A stretch of 64,000 nt of DNA from Planctomycetota bacterium (GTDB lineage Bacteria > Planctomycetota > UBA1135 > GCA-002748355). The stretch covers positions 1 to 64,000 of the forward strand of contig PDSF01000040.1 in assembly GCA_002748355.1 (NCBI GenBank). Reading direction: 5' to 3'. Positions 19,538-28,344 of the stretch are shown here, piece after piece (position 1 is the stretch's first letter; each line of letters begins with the position of its first letter). The notes beneath the pieces are model-generated. The model ran no database searches, had not been told where the DNA came from, and worked only from the letters and a program-made list of their open reading frames with translations. The translations under genes and the position numbers were made by a program.

Positions 19538-20670
19538 GCCGTTGCTCCTTTATTGCTGAGCACCGGTTGATCGGTGTCGCTGAGGTATTGATAGAGCATG
19601 TTGCGCCGCTGCGGCACGAATCCAGCGTTCGTAATGTGGCGTTCGATTTCTAAAACGCTGGTCATGTTGTCACAGCCGGCGGAGCTGACGACGTTCTCCT
19701 CGAGCATTGCTGAGCCGAAGTCGTCCGCCCCCATGGAGAGACCTACCTGGCAGATCTTGATGCCCTGGGTCACCCAAGAGGACTGGATGTGATCGATGTT
19801 GTGTAGGTAGATGCGCGACATAGCGAGCATGCGCAGGTATTCGGCCGAACTCGCCTTATTGTTTTCGGGCAGCCACTCACTTCCCTTGGGGGTATGGGCT
19901 GGCTGGAAGGTCCAGGGAATGAAGGCGGTGAAGACCCCGCATTCCTCCTGGAGCTGCCGCACGCGTTCGAGGTGCTCAATGCGTTCGGCCATGGTTTCTA
20001 CATGTCCGAACATCATCGTCGCGGTGCCGCGCTTGCCATGGCGGGCGAGTTGCCGCATGACGTCGAGCCACTCGTCGGTCGTCGCCTTCTTGGGGGCGAT
20101 GATTTTGCGAACGCGTTCGACCAGGATCTCGGCGCCGCCGCCTGGGATCGAGTCGAGTCCGGCCTCGATCAGTTCGCCGATGACCTCAAAGATCGGTTTT
20201 CGGTCCAGGCGGCTCAAGTGCGAGATCTCGGGTGGGCTCATCGCGTGGATCCAGAGATCTGGATAACGCTGCTTGATGTCCCGGAAGAGATCGGCGAACC
20301 ATGCCGTATTGAGCTTTGGATGGTGGCCGCCCTGTAGCAGCACCTGGACGCCGCCTGCCGCTATGAGCTCGTCGATCTTCCGGTAGATTTCGTCGCGGCT
20401 GAGCACATAGGCGTCTTCCTTGCCTGGGCGCCGGTAGAAAGCACAGAAACCGCAGTCAGTGATACAAACATTCGTCGGATTGATATTCCGGTCGATGATG
20501 TAGCTGACCGTGTCCAGCGGCAGACCCTTTTCCTCGCGAATGCGGCGCCGACAGCGGTCTGCGAGCATTCCCAGCGTGGTCAGTTCAGCTTCTTGATAGA
20601 GCTGCAGCGCTTCGTCCGGGGTCAGTGCTTGCCCACTCAGGACCTTTTTCGTGCTTGCCTTCAGGCTCAT
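19534..20670 (-). CDS. mqnC: cyclic dehypoxanthinyl futalosine synthase
   Basis: MqnC is the radical-SAM cyclase of the futalosine menaquinone pathway. Cys69, Cys73 and Cys76 (CITDCGFCAF) bind the cluster. LLQGGHHPKL, DSIPGGGAEILVERVR and FIPWTFQPAHTP are family markers. The 378-residue length is normal. AAAGGAAC lies upstream of the ATG on the minus strand. It is followed directly by mqnE (ATGA overlap). The other pathway genes (mqnA, mqnB, mqnD) are not in the window. Confidence 0.94.
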   Translation of the reverse strand: MSLKASTKKVLSGQALTPDEALQLYQEAELTTLGMLADRCRRRIREEKGLPLDTVSYIIDRNINPTNVCITDCGFCAFYRRPGKEDAYVLSRDEIYRKIDELIAAGGVQVLLQGGHHPKLNTAWFADLFRDIKQRYPDLWIHAMSPPEISHLSRLDRKPIFEVIGELIEAGLDSIPGGGAEILVERVRKIIAPKKATTDEWLDVMRQLARHGKRGTATMMFGHVETMAERIEHLERVRQLQEECGVFTAFIPWTFQPAHTPKGSEWLPENNKASSAEYLRMLAMSRIYLHNIDHIQSSWVTQGIKICQVGLSMGADDFGSAMLEENVVSSAGCDNMTSVLEIERHITNAGFVPQRRNMLYQYLSDTDQPVLSNKGATA

Positions 20671-20767
20671 GGGGGGGTTCCTTTGCTCCGAATCACGCCG
20701 CTGCGGCGCAAAATTTCGGACGGGGGAGAGTAGCCCCGTCTATCGGGCCCCTCAAGCAGAGGAGGCC

Positions 20768-22183
20768 ATGCGCCCCGAGAGTCCCGCTGCCGAGAGCCCT
20801 CCTATGACCGCCCGTCCAGACGATCTAATGGATCGCATCGTGAGTCTCTGTAAGCGCCGGGGCTTCATTTTCCAATCCAGTGAGATCTACGGCGGGATCA
20901 ACTCCTGCTACGACTATGGCCCCCTTGGCGTCGAGCTTTTGCGCAACACCAAGGAGAGCTGGTGGCGGGCCATGGTCACCTCCCGCCGCGACATCGTTGG
21001 GCTCGATAGCGCCATCATTCAGAGCCCAAAAGTGTGGGAAGCCTCGGGCCATATCTCGGGCTTCAGCGACCCGCTCGTAGATTGCAAAGAATGCAAATCG
21101 CGCTTCCGCGAGGACAAGCTGAATGAGGCCGTCTGCCCCAACAAGGCCTTCAAGAAGCGTCCGGCGGCCGAGTGCCAGGCGGCGGGGCTCTTTACCGAGG
21201 CGCGGCAGTTCAACCTGATGTTCAAGACCCAGCTCGGTCCGGTCGAAGGGGCCGGCTCGACCGCCTATCTGCGCCCAGAGACCGCGCAGGGCATCTTCAC
21301 CAACTTCCTCAATGTGGTGAACGCCGCGCGTATGCGGCCTCCCTTCGGCATTGCCCAGGTCGGCAAGTCCTTCCGCAACGAGATCACGCCGGGCAACTTC
21401 GTGTTCCGGACTCGTGAGTTCGAGCAGATGGAGATGGAGTTCTTCGTGCCGCCCGCTGAGGAGGAGTATTGGTACGACTACTGGTGCAAGACACGCTTCC
21501 AGTGGTATCTCGACCTTGGGGTGCGCGAGGAGAACCTGCGCCTGCGGCCGCATGAGGACGATGAGCTGGCGCACTACAGCAGTGGTTGCTCCGACGTGGA
21601 GTTCCTCTTCCCCTGGGGCTGGGATGAGCTGGAAGGCATTGCCAAGCGCACCGACTACGACCTGAACAAGCACACCGAGCATTCGGGCGTCAAGCTGCGC
21701 TTCTTCGATGAAGAGAGCAAGGAGCACTACGTCCCCTACGTGATTGAGCCGGCTGCTGGCGTGACCCGGACGGCGATGACCTTCTTGATCGACGCCTACG
21801 AGGAAGAGGAGCTAGGCACCGACAAGAAAGGCCGCCCTGACGTGCGCACCGTCCTCCACCTGCATCCGAGCATCGCGCCGATCACCGTCGCGGTCTTTCC
21901 CCTGGTCAAGAAGAACGGCATGCCCGAGAAGGCGGATGCGGTCGAAGAGAAGCTGCGCCTCGCTGGCATGAAGACCTTCTACGACATGAGGGGTGCCATT
22001 GGCCGCCGCTACCGCCGCCAGGACGAGGTCGGCACGCCGTTCTGCGTGACGGTCGACGGGGAGAGCCTGGAGGACGGCACCGTGACCGTGCGCGATCGCG
22101 ACTCGATGGAGCAGGTCCGGGTGCACGAGGACGAACTCGTTCCCTGGATGAATGAGCGCATCCTCAACTGGAAGCGAAGCTGA
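20768..22183 (+). CDS. glyS: glycyl-tRNA synthetase (homodimeric class II type)
   Basis: This enzyme charges tRNA-Gly in the cytoplasm. The 471-residue alpha2-type enzyme shows CYDYGPLGVELLRN near the start, the zinc-like CKECKSRF region, class II motif 2 (FRNEITPGNFVFRTREFEQME) and motif 3 (AAGVTRTAMTFL). It ends in an anticodon-binding domain (APITVAVFPLVKK). The start is uncertain. The ATG at 20768 has GAGGAGG too close before it (2 bp), so 20804 or 20828 may be used. The heterotetrameric alpha/beta form is excluded by the fused layout. A tRNA-Gly gene lies at 5079. Confidence 0.95.
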   Translation: MRPESPAAESPPMTARPDDLMDRIVSLCKRRGFIFQSSEIYGGINSCYDYGPLGVELLRNTKESWWRAMVTSRRDIVGLDSAIIQSPKVWEASGHISGFSDPLVDCKECKSRFREDKLNEAVCPNKAFKKRPAAECQAAGLFTEARQFNLMFKTQLGPVEGAGSTAYLRPETAQGIFTNFLNVVNAARMRPPFGIAQVGKSFRNEITPGNFVFRTREFEQMEMEFFVPPAEEEYWYDYWCKTRFQWYLDLGVREENLRLRPHEDDELAHYSSGCSDVEFLFPWGWDELEGIAKRTDYDLNKHTEHSGVKLRFFDEESKEHYVPYVIEPAAGVTRTAMTFLIDAYEEEELGTDKKGRPDVRTVLHLHPSIAPITVAVFPLVKKNGMPEKADAVEEKLRLAGMKTFYDMRGAIGRRYRRQDEVGTPFCVTVDGESLEDGTVTVRDRDSMEQVRVHEDELVPWMNERILNWKRS

Positions 22184-22224
22184 GCTATTTGCGCGGCAGC
22201 TTTGGCGATCTGCTTGGGGGCCCC

Positions 22225-24396
22225 ATGATGCTCACTCGGATTCTGCTGCTGCTCAGCTTGGCTGGGGCCTTGCTCGCGCAGGCACCGAGAGATCTCTCTC
22301 CGCTCCGGCTGGGAGCAGGAGAGGCACCTCGTATCGACGGTTTGCTGATCGATGCGATCTGGGAGAAAGCTCCTGAGATCGGTCGTTTGACGCAGGTCTT
22401 GCCGATCGAAGGTGCGGTGCCGACGCAGCGCACGGTGGTCCGGATCTGCTACGACGCGGAAAACCTCTACATCGGAATCCACTGCTATGACGAGCCACGT
22501 CTGATTCGGGCCAACCTGATGGCGCGCGATGCCAGGCTCGACCCCGACGACCGTGTCGAGTTTTGGGTCGACTCCTTCGGCACCGCACAGGCTGGCTATT
22601 GGTTCCAGATCAGCCCCGGCGGCAGTAAGGGCGATGCTCTGCTCAGCGACGCGGGGCGGCGCTTTAACAAGAGCTGGGATGGCGTCTTCCTGGCGCGCAG
22701 CCGCATGGTCGATGACGGCTGGAGTGCCGAGCTGGCCTTGCCCTACAAGACCCTCGCCTTTGATCCCAATGCGGCGGCCTGGGGCTTCAATCTGCGCCGG
22801 ATCCGCAAGGAGAGTGGCGAGGAGATGCGTTGGGCCTCGCCGAAGAGCCTGTACCGCTTTTTCGACCTGCGGCGCGGTGGTCGGCTCTTCGGTTTGGAAA
22901 AGCTGGAGCAGGGGCTTGGGGTCGACTTCAGCCCATATCTCAAGGCCGCGGCCAAGCGAAACGCCCTGCAGCGCCGCGACTTTGTGCGCAGCGGCGATAT
23001 CGGTGGCGATCTCAGCTACCGAATCACGCCTTCCCTCGCCTTGCAGCTGACGGCCCGCACTGATTTTGCCGAGACCGAGGTCGACTCAAGGCGGGTGAAT
23101 CTGAGCCGTTTCCCGCTCTTCTTCCCAGAGAAGCGCGACTTCTTCCTCGCCGATGCCGACCTCTTCGAGTTCGGGGCTCCCAGCTGGTCGCGATCGATGC
23201 GCCCGTTCTTTAGTCGGCGCATTGGTCGTGACAACAAGGGTAAGCCGGTGACTTTGCTGGGAGGGGCGAAGCTGGCCGGGCGGGTCGATGGCTGGAGCCT
23301 CGGAGCCTTGACGACGCTGGTCGACGAGCACGATGGCCTGGGAGAGAAAGCTCTTACGACTGCGCGGGTGACCAAGCAGGTGAGCGATCAGTTCACGGTC
23401 GGAGGCATCGTTACCGACGGTCGACCCGGCGCTGAAGGGGACGCTGCCAGCTTTGGCGCCGATCTCAAGTTTAGTGGCGGCGATCTCTTCGCCGAGGCCA
23501 GCAACTTCGATGCGTGGGGCTACTACGTGCAGAGCACCGGCGATGGGCCTGGTGGCGAGGGGGCTGCGTACGGCGTCCAAGCCGACTTCCGCACCCGTGA
23601 GTTCGACTGGAGCACGAGCTTCCACACTGTGGATCCGGACTTTGAGCCCGAGCTTGGTTTCGTTCGCCGCCGCGATATCCGGCAGTATCGAACGGCACCT
23701 CGTGTTAACTGGTGGATCGATGGAGAGACGGTGCGGCGTTTGTACTTCCGCATCGCACCGACCCTGAGCACCAATCATTCGGGCGAGGTGGATTCCTGGG
23801 CTGTGCCGGTGGGCTGGCTTGGGCTGCGGCTACAGTCGGGCGATAGCCTCCAGTTCGAGACCCACCGGATCCATGAACGTCTGGATCAGGCCTTCGAGAT
23901 TCGCAGCGGCATTTCTATCCCTGCGGCGCGCTACACGATGACTCGCCACTTCGCGACGCTGAGGTTTTCGGATGCGCGCCAGCTCTCGGGGAGCTTCCGC
24001 TTCGAATACGGCGACTTCTATGACGGCAGCTTGCTGCAGATCTCTCTCTCGCCTCGACTGATTACGAGTCCCTACTGGCAGCTCTCTGCGACGCTGCGGG
24101 ATATCCGCGTCGATTTGAATGGCGGCAAGTTCGACACGCAGGTCTACGAGGGTCATCTCGACGTGACGCTTAGCCCCGAGATCTCATGGCGCAACCTCGT
24201 GCAGTACGACAGCGACTCTGAGTCTCTGGCCTGGCAGAGCCGCTTGCGCTGGACCTTTGACCCGGGGCGCGAACTCTTCGTGCTCGGCAGCTTTGGCTGG
24301 GATCGGGATGATCAGGGCGGTTTGCGCCAAGATGCACCGTTGTTGCCGAACTCTCAGGATTTGACGCTCAAGCTCGTCTACCTGCTTCGCTTCTGA
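22225..24396 (+). CDS. DUF5916-type outer-membrane protein with N-terminal CBM9-like domain
   Basis: The 723-residue protein begins with a signal peptide (MMLTRILLLLSLAGALLAQA). A carbohydrate-binding family 9-like beta-sandwich follows (about 25-215: PRIDGLLIDAIWEKAP, IGIHCYDE, DDRVEFWVDSF, WSAELALPYKTL). The remaining 500 residues have alternating aromatic and hydrophobic strands ending in Phe (LVYLLRF), as in an outer-membrane beta-barrel. RFPLFFPEKRDFFLADADLFEFG is the hallmark of DUF5916. Function is unknown; members often lie near peptidase or polysaccharide genes. Two ATGs (22225, 22228) are possible. The gene lies 41 bp after glyS. Confidence 0.85.
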   Translation: MMLTRILLLLSLAGALLAQAPRDLSPLRLGAGEAPRIDGLLIDAIWEKAPEIGRLTQVLPIEGAVPTQRTVVRICYDAENLYIGIHCYDEPRLIRANLMARDARLDPDDRVEFWVDSFGTAQAGYWFQISPGGSKGDALLSDAGRRFNKSWDGVFLARSRMVDDGWSAELALPYKTLAFDPNAAAWGFNLRRIRKESGEEMRWASPKSLYRFFDLRRGGRLFGLEKLEQGLGVDFSPYLKAAAKRNALQRRDFVRSGDIGGDLSYRITPSLALQLTARTDFAETEVDSRRVNLSRFPLFFPEKRDFFLADADLFEFGAPSWSRSMRPFFSRRIGRDNKGKPVTLLGGAKLAGRVDGWSLGALTTLVDEHDGLGEKALTTARVTKQVSDQFTVGGIVTDGRPGAEGDAASFGADLKFSGGDLFAEASNFDAWGYYVQSTGDGPGGEGAAYGVQADFRTREFDWSTSFHTVDPDFEPELGFVRRRDIRQYRTAPRVNWWIDGETVRRLYFRIAPTLSTNHSGEVDSWAVPVGWLGLRLQSGDSLQFETHRIHERLDQAFEIRSGISIPAARYTMTRHFATLRFSDARQLSGSFRFEYGDFYDGSLLQISLSPRLITSPYWQLSATLRDIRVDLNGGKFDTQVYEGHLDVTLSPEISWRNLVQYDSDSESLAWQSRLRWTFDPGRELFVLGSFGWDRDDQGGLRQDAPLLPNSQDLTLKLVYLLRF

Positions 24397-24493
24397 GCGC
24401 GGCCAAACAAAGAGGTCTGAGGGGACCCTCGCGCAGGAGGCCCAGCACAAGAGGCTCAGCACAGGAGGCTCTTGCGAGCGCGCGCCATTACAG

Positions 24494-24528
24494 AAAATCG
24501 GCGCACCGGGCGGCGAGAACGCCCGGTG
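24494..24528 (-). terminator. intrinsic terminator of the RRM protein gene
   Basis: A perfect 9-bp stem (24504-24512 with 24520-24528, loop of 7) lies directly after the minus-strand stop codon. On the minus strand it is followed by CGCCGATTTTCTG, a modest T-run. Just beyond, 24443-24470 holds two tandem 14-bp units (CAGCACARGAGGCT). Confidence 0.6.
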
Positions 24529-25230
24529 TCACTTGTCGTCGTCGCGAGGGAAGGGGATCTGCAGCCCGTTCGGCTCGTCGTCGTCATCGCCCGAGTCGAA
24601 CTCGACGCCATCGAGGTTATCGAAATCGACTTCGACATCGTCGTCTTCGTGGTATTTGCCGAAGAGATCGATGTCGTCGTCTTCATCATCGTCGTCGTAG
24701 CCACCGAAGCGATTCTTCGCACCACCCTTCGAGCGCTCGGGTGGCCGACCGCCGGAGTTGGGTTGGCTACGGCGCTCTGTTTCCTCGCGGCGACGAGGTG
24801 GCTCCTTCTCGCGCCGCCTTTGGGCCCGGGCCCGGTCCTCGTCCATGTCTTCGCGTGGAGGTGGGGCTGCGTCTTCTCGAGGACCTCGCCGGTGGGGGCG
24901 ATCGTCCCCCCGCCCTTCAGGACGGGGGCCGCGCGCAGCGCCACGATCTGGCCGGTGGCCACGAGGGCCGCCGCGGTTGTCCCCGCGCTCTTCGGCCTCG
25001 CGGAGTCGCAGCGGACGTCCGCGCAGCTCCGAGCCGTCGAGCTCGCGGAGGGCCTTACTGCCCTCCTCGGGATTTTGGAACTCTACGAAACCGAAGCCCC
25101 GAGACTTGCCGGTCTCACGGTCTTGGATCACGCGGAAGAAAGAGAGCTGACCAAACGGAGAGAAGGCCTGCTCGATATCGCTGTCAGAGACCTCGTAGCT
25201 GAGATTCCCGACGAAGATTCGGAACGACAT
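24529..25230 (-). CDS. RRM-domain RNA-binding protein with Arg-rich and acidic tails
   Basis: Residues 1-80 form one RNA-recognition motif with RNP2 IFVGNL (5-10) and RNP1 RGFGFVEF (44-51), like the small Rbp proteins of cyanobacteria and other bacteria. A long Arg/Gly/Pro/Glu-rich disordered segment (about 85-175) follows, then a strongly acidic tail with runs of Asp. Total length is 233, about twice that of ordinary bacterial RRM proteins. The start at 25230 is where the RRM begins. The longer frame adds a Ser/Ala tract without likeness to the family. It probably acts as an RNA chaperone or cold-response factor. Neighbours give no further clue. Confidence 0.88.
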   Translation of the reverse strand: MSFRIFVGNLSYEVSDSDIEQAFSPFGQLSFFRVIQDRETGKSRGFGFVEFQNPEEGSKALRELDGSELRGRPLRLREAEERGDNRGGPRGHRPDRGAARGPRPEGRGDDRPHRRGPREDAAPPPREDMDEDRARAQRRREKEPPRRREETERRSQPNSGGRPPERSKGGAKNRFGGYDDDDEDDDIDLFGKYHEDDDVEVDFDNLDGVEFDSGDDDDEPNGLQIPFPRDDDK

Positions 25231-25447
25231 GGATGCTGGAAACGGGGCAGACGAAATAGTCCGCGCGTCAGGACTCGACGATGCCACAGCGGGCTGATAA
25301 TCGCTCGAAGCATAGCAACGAGAAGAAGCGCTGGAAGAGGGGGAAAGCCCCACTCTGCGCGCAGCTTGGCTCGAAACCCCTCGGGGTCAATAGGGTCATG
25401 CTGCCGAAAACGTGCCATCTTCGGCTCCACGCTGCTACTTTCGTTTG

Positions 25448-25801
25448 ATGCCTTCTCTACCGACCTCGCTTTCGCGCGCCTTTCTCGCTGGCTTCCTCGC
25501 CCTCGGTCTCGCCTTTGGTCTTGGCTGCAATTCTGCTGCTGGAGGCGTCCCGGAGATGCGTGGGAGCAAAATCGCGGTCAAAATCCTGGACTCCGAAAGG
25601 CTTGAATTCGACGGCAAAGCCCGGCCCTGGGACGAATTCCTCGATCTGATCGCCGAGCGGGTGCGCAATGCCAAGGGGCAGGTCGACGCTCTTCCTTGGG
25701 TTCTGATCTCGGCGAAGCCTGGGCTGTCCTTTGACGTTACCGAGGAGATGCTCTCAGCCCTGCAGGAGCTGGGGGTGCGTTCCGTCAGCCTCGGGGACTG
25801 A
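25448..25801 (+). CDS. small exported lipoprotein-like protein with ExbD/TolR-like C-terminal domain
   Basis: The 117-residue protein has an N-terminal hydrophobic signal (FLAGFLALGLAFGLGC) ending in a Cys that could be lipidated, although the lipobox LGC is imperfect. The rest (IAVKILDSERLEFDGKARP..., PWVLISAKPGLSF..., MLSALQELGVRSVSLGD) follows the beta-alpha pattern of the periplasmic domain of ExbD/TolR: a residue-to-be-extended strand, an ldG turn, a helix, then pv-i-a-p, a helix and a Gly-V-x-x-V-S-L strand. No ExbB/TolQ partner is nearby, so it would be an orphan. The resemblance is by eye and needs profile comparison. Confidence 0.6.
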   Translation: MPSLPTSLSRAFLAGFLALGLAFGLGCNSAAGGVPEMRGSKIAVKILDSERLEFDGKARPWDEFLDLIAERVRNAKGQVDALPWVLISAKPGLSFDVTEEMLSALQELGVRSVSLGD

Positions 25802-25844
25802 GGCCTTGAAATGTCGAGCTCAGAAACACGCGGCTTTGCGCTGA

Positions 25845-26159
25845 GAGCCTTGGGGTCTTTGGCGGGATCTGCGCGAGTACCTCGTGCCTCTGGAGGTCGA
25901 GATCCTGTCCTCGGGAGAGGATGATGGCTTTCCGGGCACCCGCGAGCTGCTTGGCTGGCTCGGGGGAGAGGGAGGGCAGCTGGCTCTCGCTTCCAACTGC
26001 CAGGAGGCCTAGTACGCAGCGATACTCGAAGGCTAAGGGCTCGGGCCCTTGGTCGATGCGGCCTATTGTTTGGATCGTCCAGGCGGAAGAGACAGGGCCG
26101 ACAGGGTGGCGCAGGTGCTGGAGCGACTGAGCTTGCGTACCGAGGATCTTGACGATTAG
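25845..26159 (+). pseudogene. decayed HAD-superfamily hydrolase fragment
   Basis: The plus-strand frame through codon 25869 reads like a HAD phosphatase core: LWRDLREYLVPLEVEILSS, then FPGTRELLGWL and GGQLALASNC (motif II region). Two in-frame stops interrupt it (TAG 26010, TAA 26034), after which LGPLVDAAYCLDRPGG and DRVAQVLERLSL continue in the same frame to a TAG at 26157. The catalytic N-terminal DxD motif and the C-terminal VGD motif are missing. The preserved frame on both sides of the stops suggests recent point decay. A minus-strand open frame covers the same DNA (25785-26189), but its protein has no recognisable features. Confidence 0.45.
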
Positions 26160-26168
26160 TCTTCCGGG

Positions 26169-26711
26169 GTGAACGAGGGTCCGAGCCACAGTCTTCCGCA
26201 GCCACCTGTCCTCTACGACTATGGCGAGGGCCTGCTCGCGCTGTGGGATGCCGAGGAGTTGTCGGGGTCCTGGCGGGTGGAGTGGAATATCCGAATGCGA
26301 ACGCGAGCGGGGGTCGCCTACCTTGATGCCCTACGCATTGAGCTCAATCCGCGTTTGCTGGCGCGGCATCCGGCACAGGTCAAAGAATGCCTCTGCCATG
26401 AATTGGCCCACCTCGTCGTTCATCGGCGGCACGGCCGCGCCGCCCAGGCGCATGGTGTGGAGTGGGGGGCCTTGATGGAGAGGGCGGGCTTCTCCGCGAA
26501 CCGCACCCACCACTTTGATACGAGGGGGCTACGGCAGCGCCGCCAGCGCTATCTCTATCTGCACCAGTGCCAGGGTTGTCAGGCCCATTGGATGGCGCGC
26601 AAGGTTCGCCGCGATCTCGTATGTCGGCGCTGCGGACCCGGGCCGGTACGTGTGCTGCGTGCCCCCGACACTAAGGAGGGGGCCCGCAAGCTGCGCGAGG
26701 CGCTTGAGTGA
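26169..26711 (+). CDS. SprT-like zinc metalloprotease domain protein
   Basis: The 180-residue protein has the zinc-binding active site HELAH (His77, Glu78, His81) in CHELAHLVVH. A third conserved His follows in HGVEWGALMERAGF. A C-terminal zinc ribbon has two Cys pairs (CQGC about 134-137, CRRC about 153-156). This is the SprT/SprT-like (Spartan-related) layout, linked in other organisms to DNA-protein crosslink repair. It starts at GTG 26169, ten bases after the decayed HAD frame. No partner genes suggest a specific role. Confidence 0.88.
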   Translation: MNEGPSHSLPQPPVLYDYGEGLLALWDAEELSGSWRVEWNIRMRTRAGVAYLDALRIELNPRLLARHPAQVKECLCHELAHLVVHRRHGRAAQAHGVEWGALMERAGFSANRTHHFDTRGLRQRRQRYLYLHQCQGCQAHWMARKVRRDLVCRRCGPGPVRVLRAPDTKEGARKLREALE

Positions 26712-26740
26712 GCATGCTCTCCGGAGCTGTCGTTCAGCGA

Positions 26741-26769
26741 GAAGCCTTGCGCTTCGCGGAGAGGCTTTT
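26741..26769. terminator. candidate terminator between converging genes
   Basis: AAGCCT (26742-26747) pairs with AGGCTT (26762-26767) around an inner GCG/CGC stem. TTTT (26766-26769) follows on the plus strand. It lies 30 bp after the SprT-like gene. Confidence 0.4.
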
Positions 26770-27043
26770 AGCGCCCGTTTAGCCTCAGCAGGCGCTGATG
26801 AACGCGACGGAACTCGCGCTCGAGCTGCTCATTGCGCTCGAGTAGTTCCTCGATGGCGTCGTGCTCTTCGTCGTCGGCGCCTTCGTTGTCATCGCAGCCC
26901 CTTCTGGGACGCTTGTGGCTGTCGCAGCTCTTGCCCTTGCGCCACAGGGGCGAAGAAGGTCCTTGCGAGTGAATACATTGGCCATTTCCTGGATGGCGAC
27001 GGGCTTCTGAATCCGAGGCTGGGCCGCGCTTCGCTTGGCTCAT
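26768..27043 (-). CDS. possible small charged coiled-coil protein
   Basis: This 91-codon minus-strand frame has an unremarkable first half. It ends in a highly charged heptad-like helix (EELLERNEQLEREFRRVHQRLLRL) that looks like a real coiled coil. No clear ribosome site is seen (a GGGGG lies about 10 bp upstream). A second minus frame starting MANVFTRKDLL at 26985 overlaps it, so a frameshift or a different start cannot be ruled out. Otherwise the 26712-27146 interval shows no feature besides the terminator. Confidence 0.35.
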   Translation of the reverse strand: MSQAKRGPASDSEARRHPGNGQCIHSQGPSSPLWRKGKSCDSHKRPRRGCDDNEGADDEEHDAIEELLERNEQLEREFRRVHQRLLRLNGR

Positions 27044-27146
27044 TGCATCTGGCCCCCTACGAGCCCTTGGGCCACCTCGGCCTCGCCGCTATGCTGCTCT
27101 GCTCGCTACCGCCCCCCTTTGCCCAATAAACCGAGAACTCAGGCCG

Positions 27147-28259
27147 ATGCTCCATCTGTTCCGACCTGCGCTCCGTCGCGCCGCTCTACCCGCCCTCTGC
27201 CTCAGTTTTGCCCTTGCAGTGCCGGTTGCGGCTCAGGGTAACTACGACATCGTTGAGCTGACCGACGGCACGACGATGGATCAAGTCCGTGTGCTCCGCT
27301 TCAACTTCCGCGAGCTCGTGGTGAAGGAGAGGTCCAGGGAGCGCAAGATCCCGCGGGAGAAAGTTTTCCACATCAAGCTCAACACGAGCGCTGCGCGTGG
27401 ACTCTTCAAACGTGCGCGCAAGGCCGTGGCAGAGGAAAACTGGGCTGTGGCCTGGGAGTCCTTCATCGCAGCTGGCAACAAGGCGAAGAAGCGGAGCAAT
27501 CTCCGAGACTTCGCTCCGCAGTTTGCTTACTGGCAGGCCTACCTGATCGCCAGGGAGCACGGCAGTGCCGCCGAGCGTCAGGAGACCGTCGATCTGTTGA
27601 AGGGGCAGAAGGACACAGGCTTCTATCCCAATCTCTGGGAGATCAATGTTCGGGCTGCGATGTCTGCCGGCGCTGACAGGGCTGCGCTGAGTAAGGCCAA
27701 GTCCGTGGTCCGGCAGTTCTCAGACTTTGCTAAGAGCAAGCTGAGCGAGATGTACCAAAAGGAAGCTGAGGTCTACATGACGCAGGTTCGGCTGCGCCTG
27801 CGAGAGATCGACGGTAAGCAGGCTCAGAAGACGTATCAGGCCCTGCATACCCAGGTGAAAGGCAAGTATCACAGCCTTGAGAACTTACTCAGTCTCGAAA
27901 TCGCCCGTGCCGAGTTGCTACAGAACCACGTCGAAGAGGCTCGAGCTTTGTTCCGCGGCATTATTGAGAGTGGCGCCGCTGATGAAGACACGATGATCGG
28001 GGCCTATGTCGGGGTTGGCCATTCCTGGATGAATATGCCGGGTCGTGGCAAGGAAGAAGCACGTAAGGCGCTCTCCAACTTTATGCGCGCGGTGGTGCTC
28101 TATCCCAAGGGCGATGTGGAGCGTCTCGGTGAAGCCTGTTATTTCGCGATCAAGGCCTATCGAGTTTGGGATCCGAAGGCGACTAGTGAGATGCGGCGTA
28201 TCTACACCCGCCTGAAGCGCAGCTATGGAAAGAGTTCTTGGGCTAGTAAGCAGCTGTGA
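27147..28259 (+). CDS. secreted TPR-like repeat protein of unknown function
   Basis: The 370-residue protein has a signal peptide (LPALCLSFALAVPVAAQG). It then has a short beta-rich segment (IVELTDGTTMDQVRVLRFNFRELVVKE) and mostly helical repeats with TPR/Sel1-like spacing (for example LLSLEIARAELLQNHVEEARALFRGII). It is Lys/Arg-rich and exported, likely periplasmic. I do not recognise a named family. The gene stands alone before plsC. Confidence 0.75.
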   Translation: MLHLFRPALRRAALPALCLSFALAVPVAAQGNYDIVELTDGTTMDQVRVLRFNFRELVVKERSRERKIPREKVFHIKLNTSAARGLFKRARKAVAEENWAVAWESFIAAGNKAKKRSNLRDFAPQFAYWQAYLIAREHGSAAERQETVDLLKGQKDTGFYPNLWEINVRAAMSAGADRAALSKAKSVVRQFSDFAKSKLSEMYQKEAEVYMTQVRLRLREIDGKQAQKTYQALHTQVKGKYHSLENLLSLEIARAELLQNHVEEARALFRGIIESGAADEDTMIGAYVGVGHSWMNMPGRGKEEARKALSNFMRAVVLYPKGDVERLGEACYFAIKAYRVWDPKATSEMRRIYTRLKRSYGKSSWASKQL

Positions 28260-28286
28260 CCTCGTTAGGACCCCGCTCCGACAGAT

Positions 28287-28323
28287 GGTCTAGAAAGAGG
28301 GGTCTAGAGAAGAGGGGTCTAGA
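28287..28323. repeat. three phased copies of GGTCTAGA
   Basis: GGTCTAGA occurs at 28287, 28301 and 28316, spaced 14-15 bp, between the TPR-like gene and plsC. The purpose is unknown; it could be a protein-binding array or slippage. Confidence 0.5.
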
Positions 28324-28344
28324 GAGGGTCTCGATGAGAGGATC

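Noticed and set aside
24472..25605. 377-codon plus-strand frame opposite the RRM gene
   Set aside because: Antisense to RNP1/RNP2 motifs and to the acidic tail. Its Val/Ile runs are the complement of Asp codons.
25785..26189. 134-codon minus-strand frame as a real gene
   Set aside because: Uninterrupted, but its product has no recognisable features, whereas the plus strand keeps HAD-like segments. I kept the pseudogene reading.
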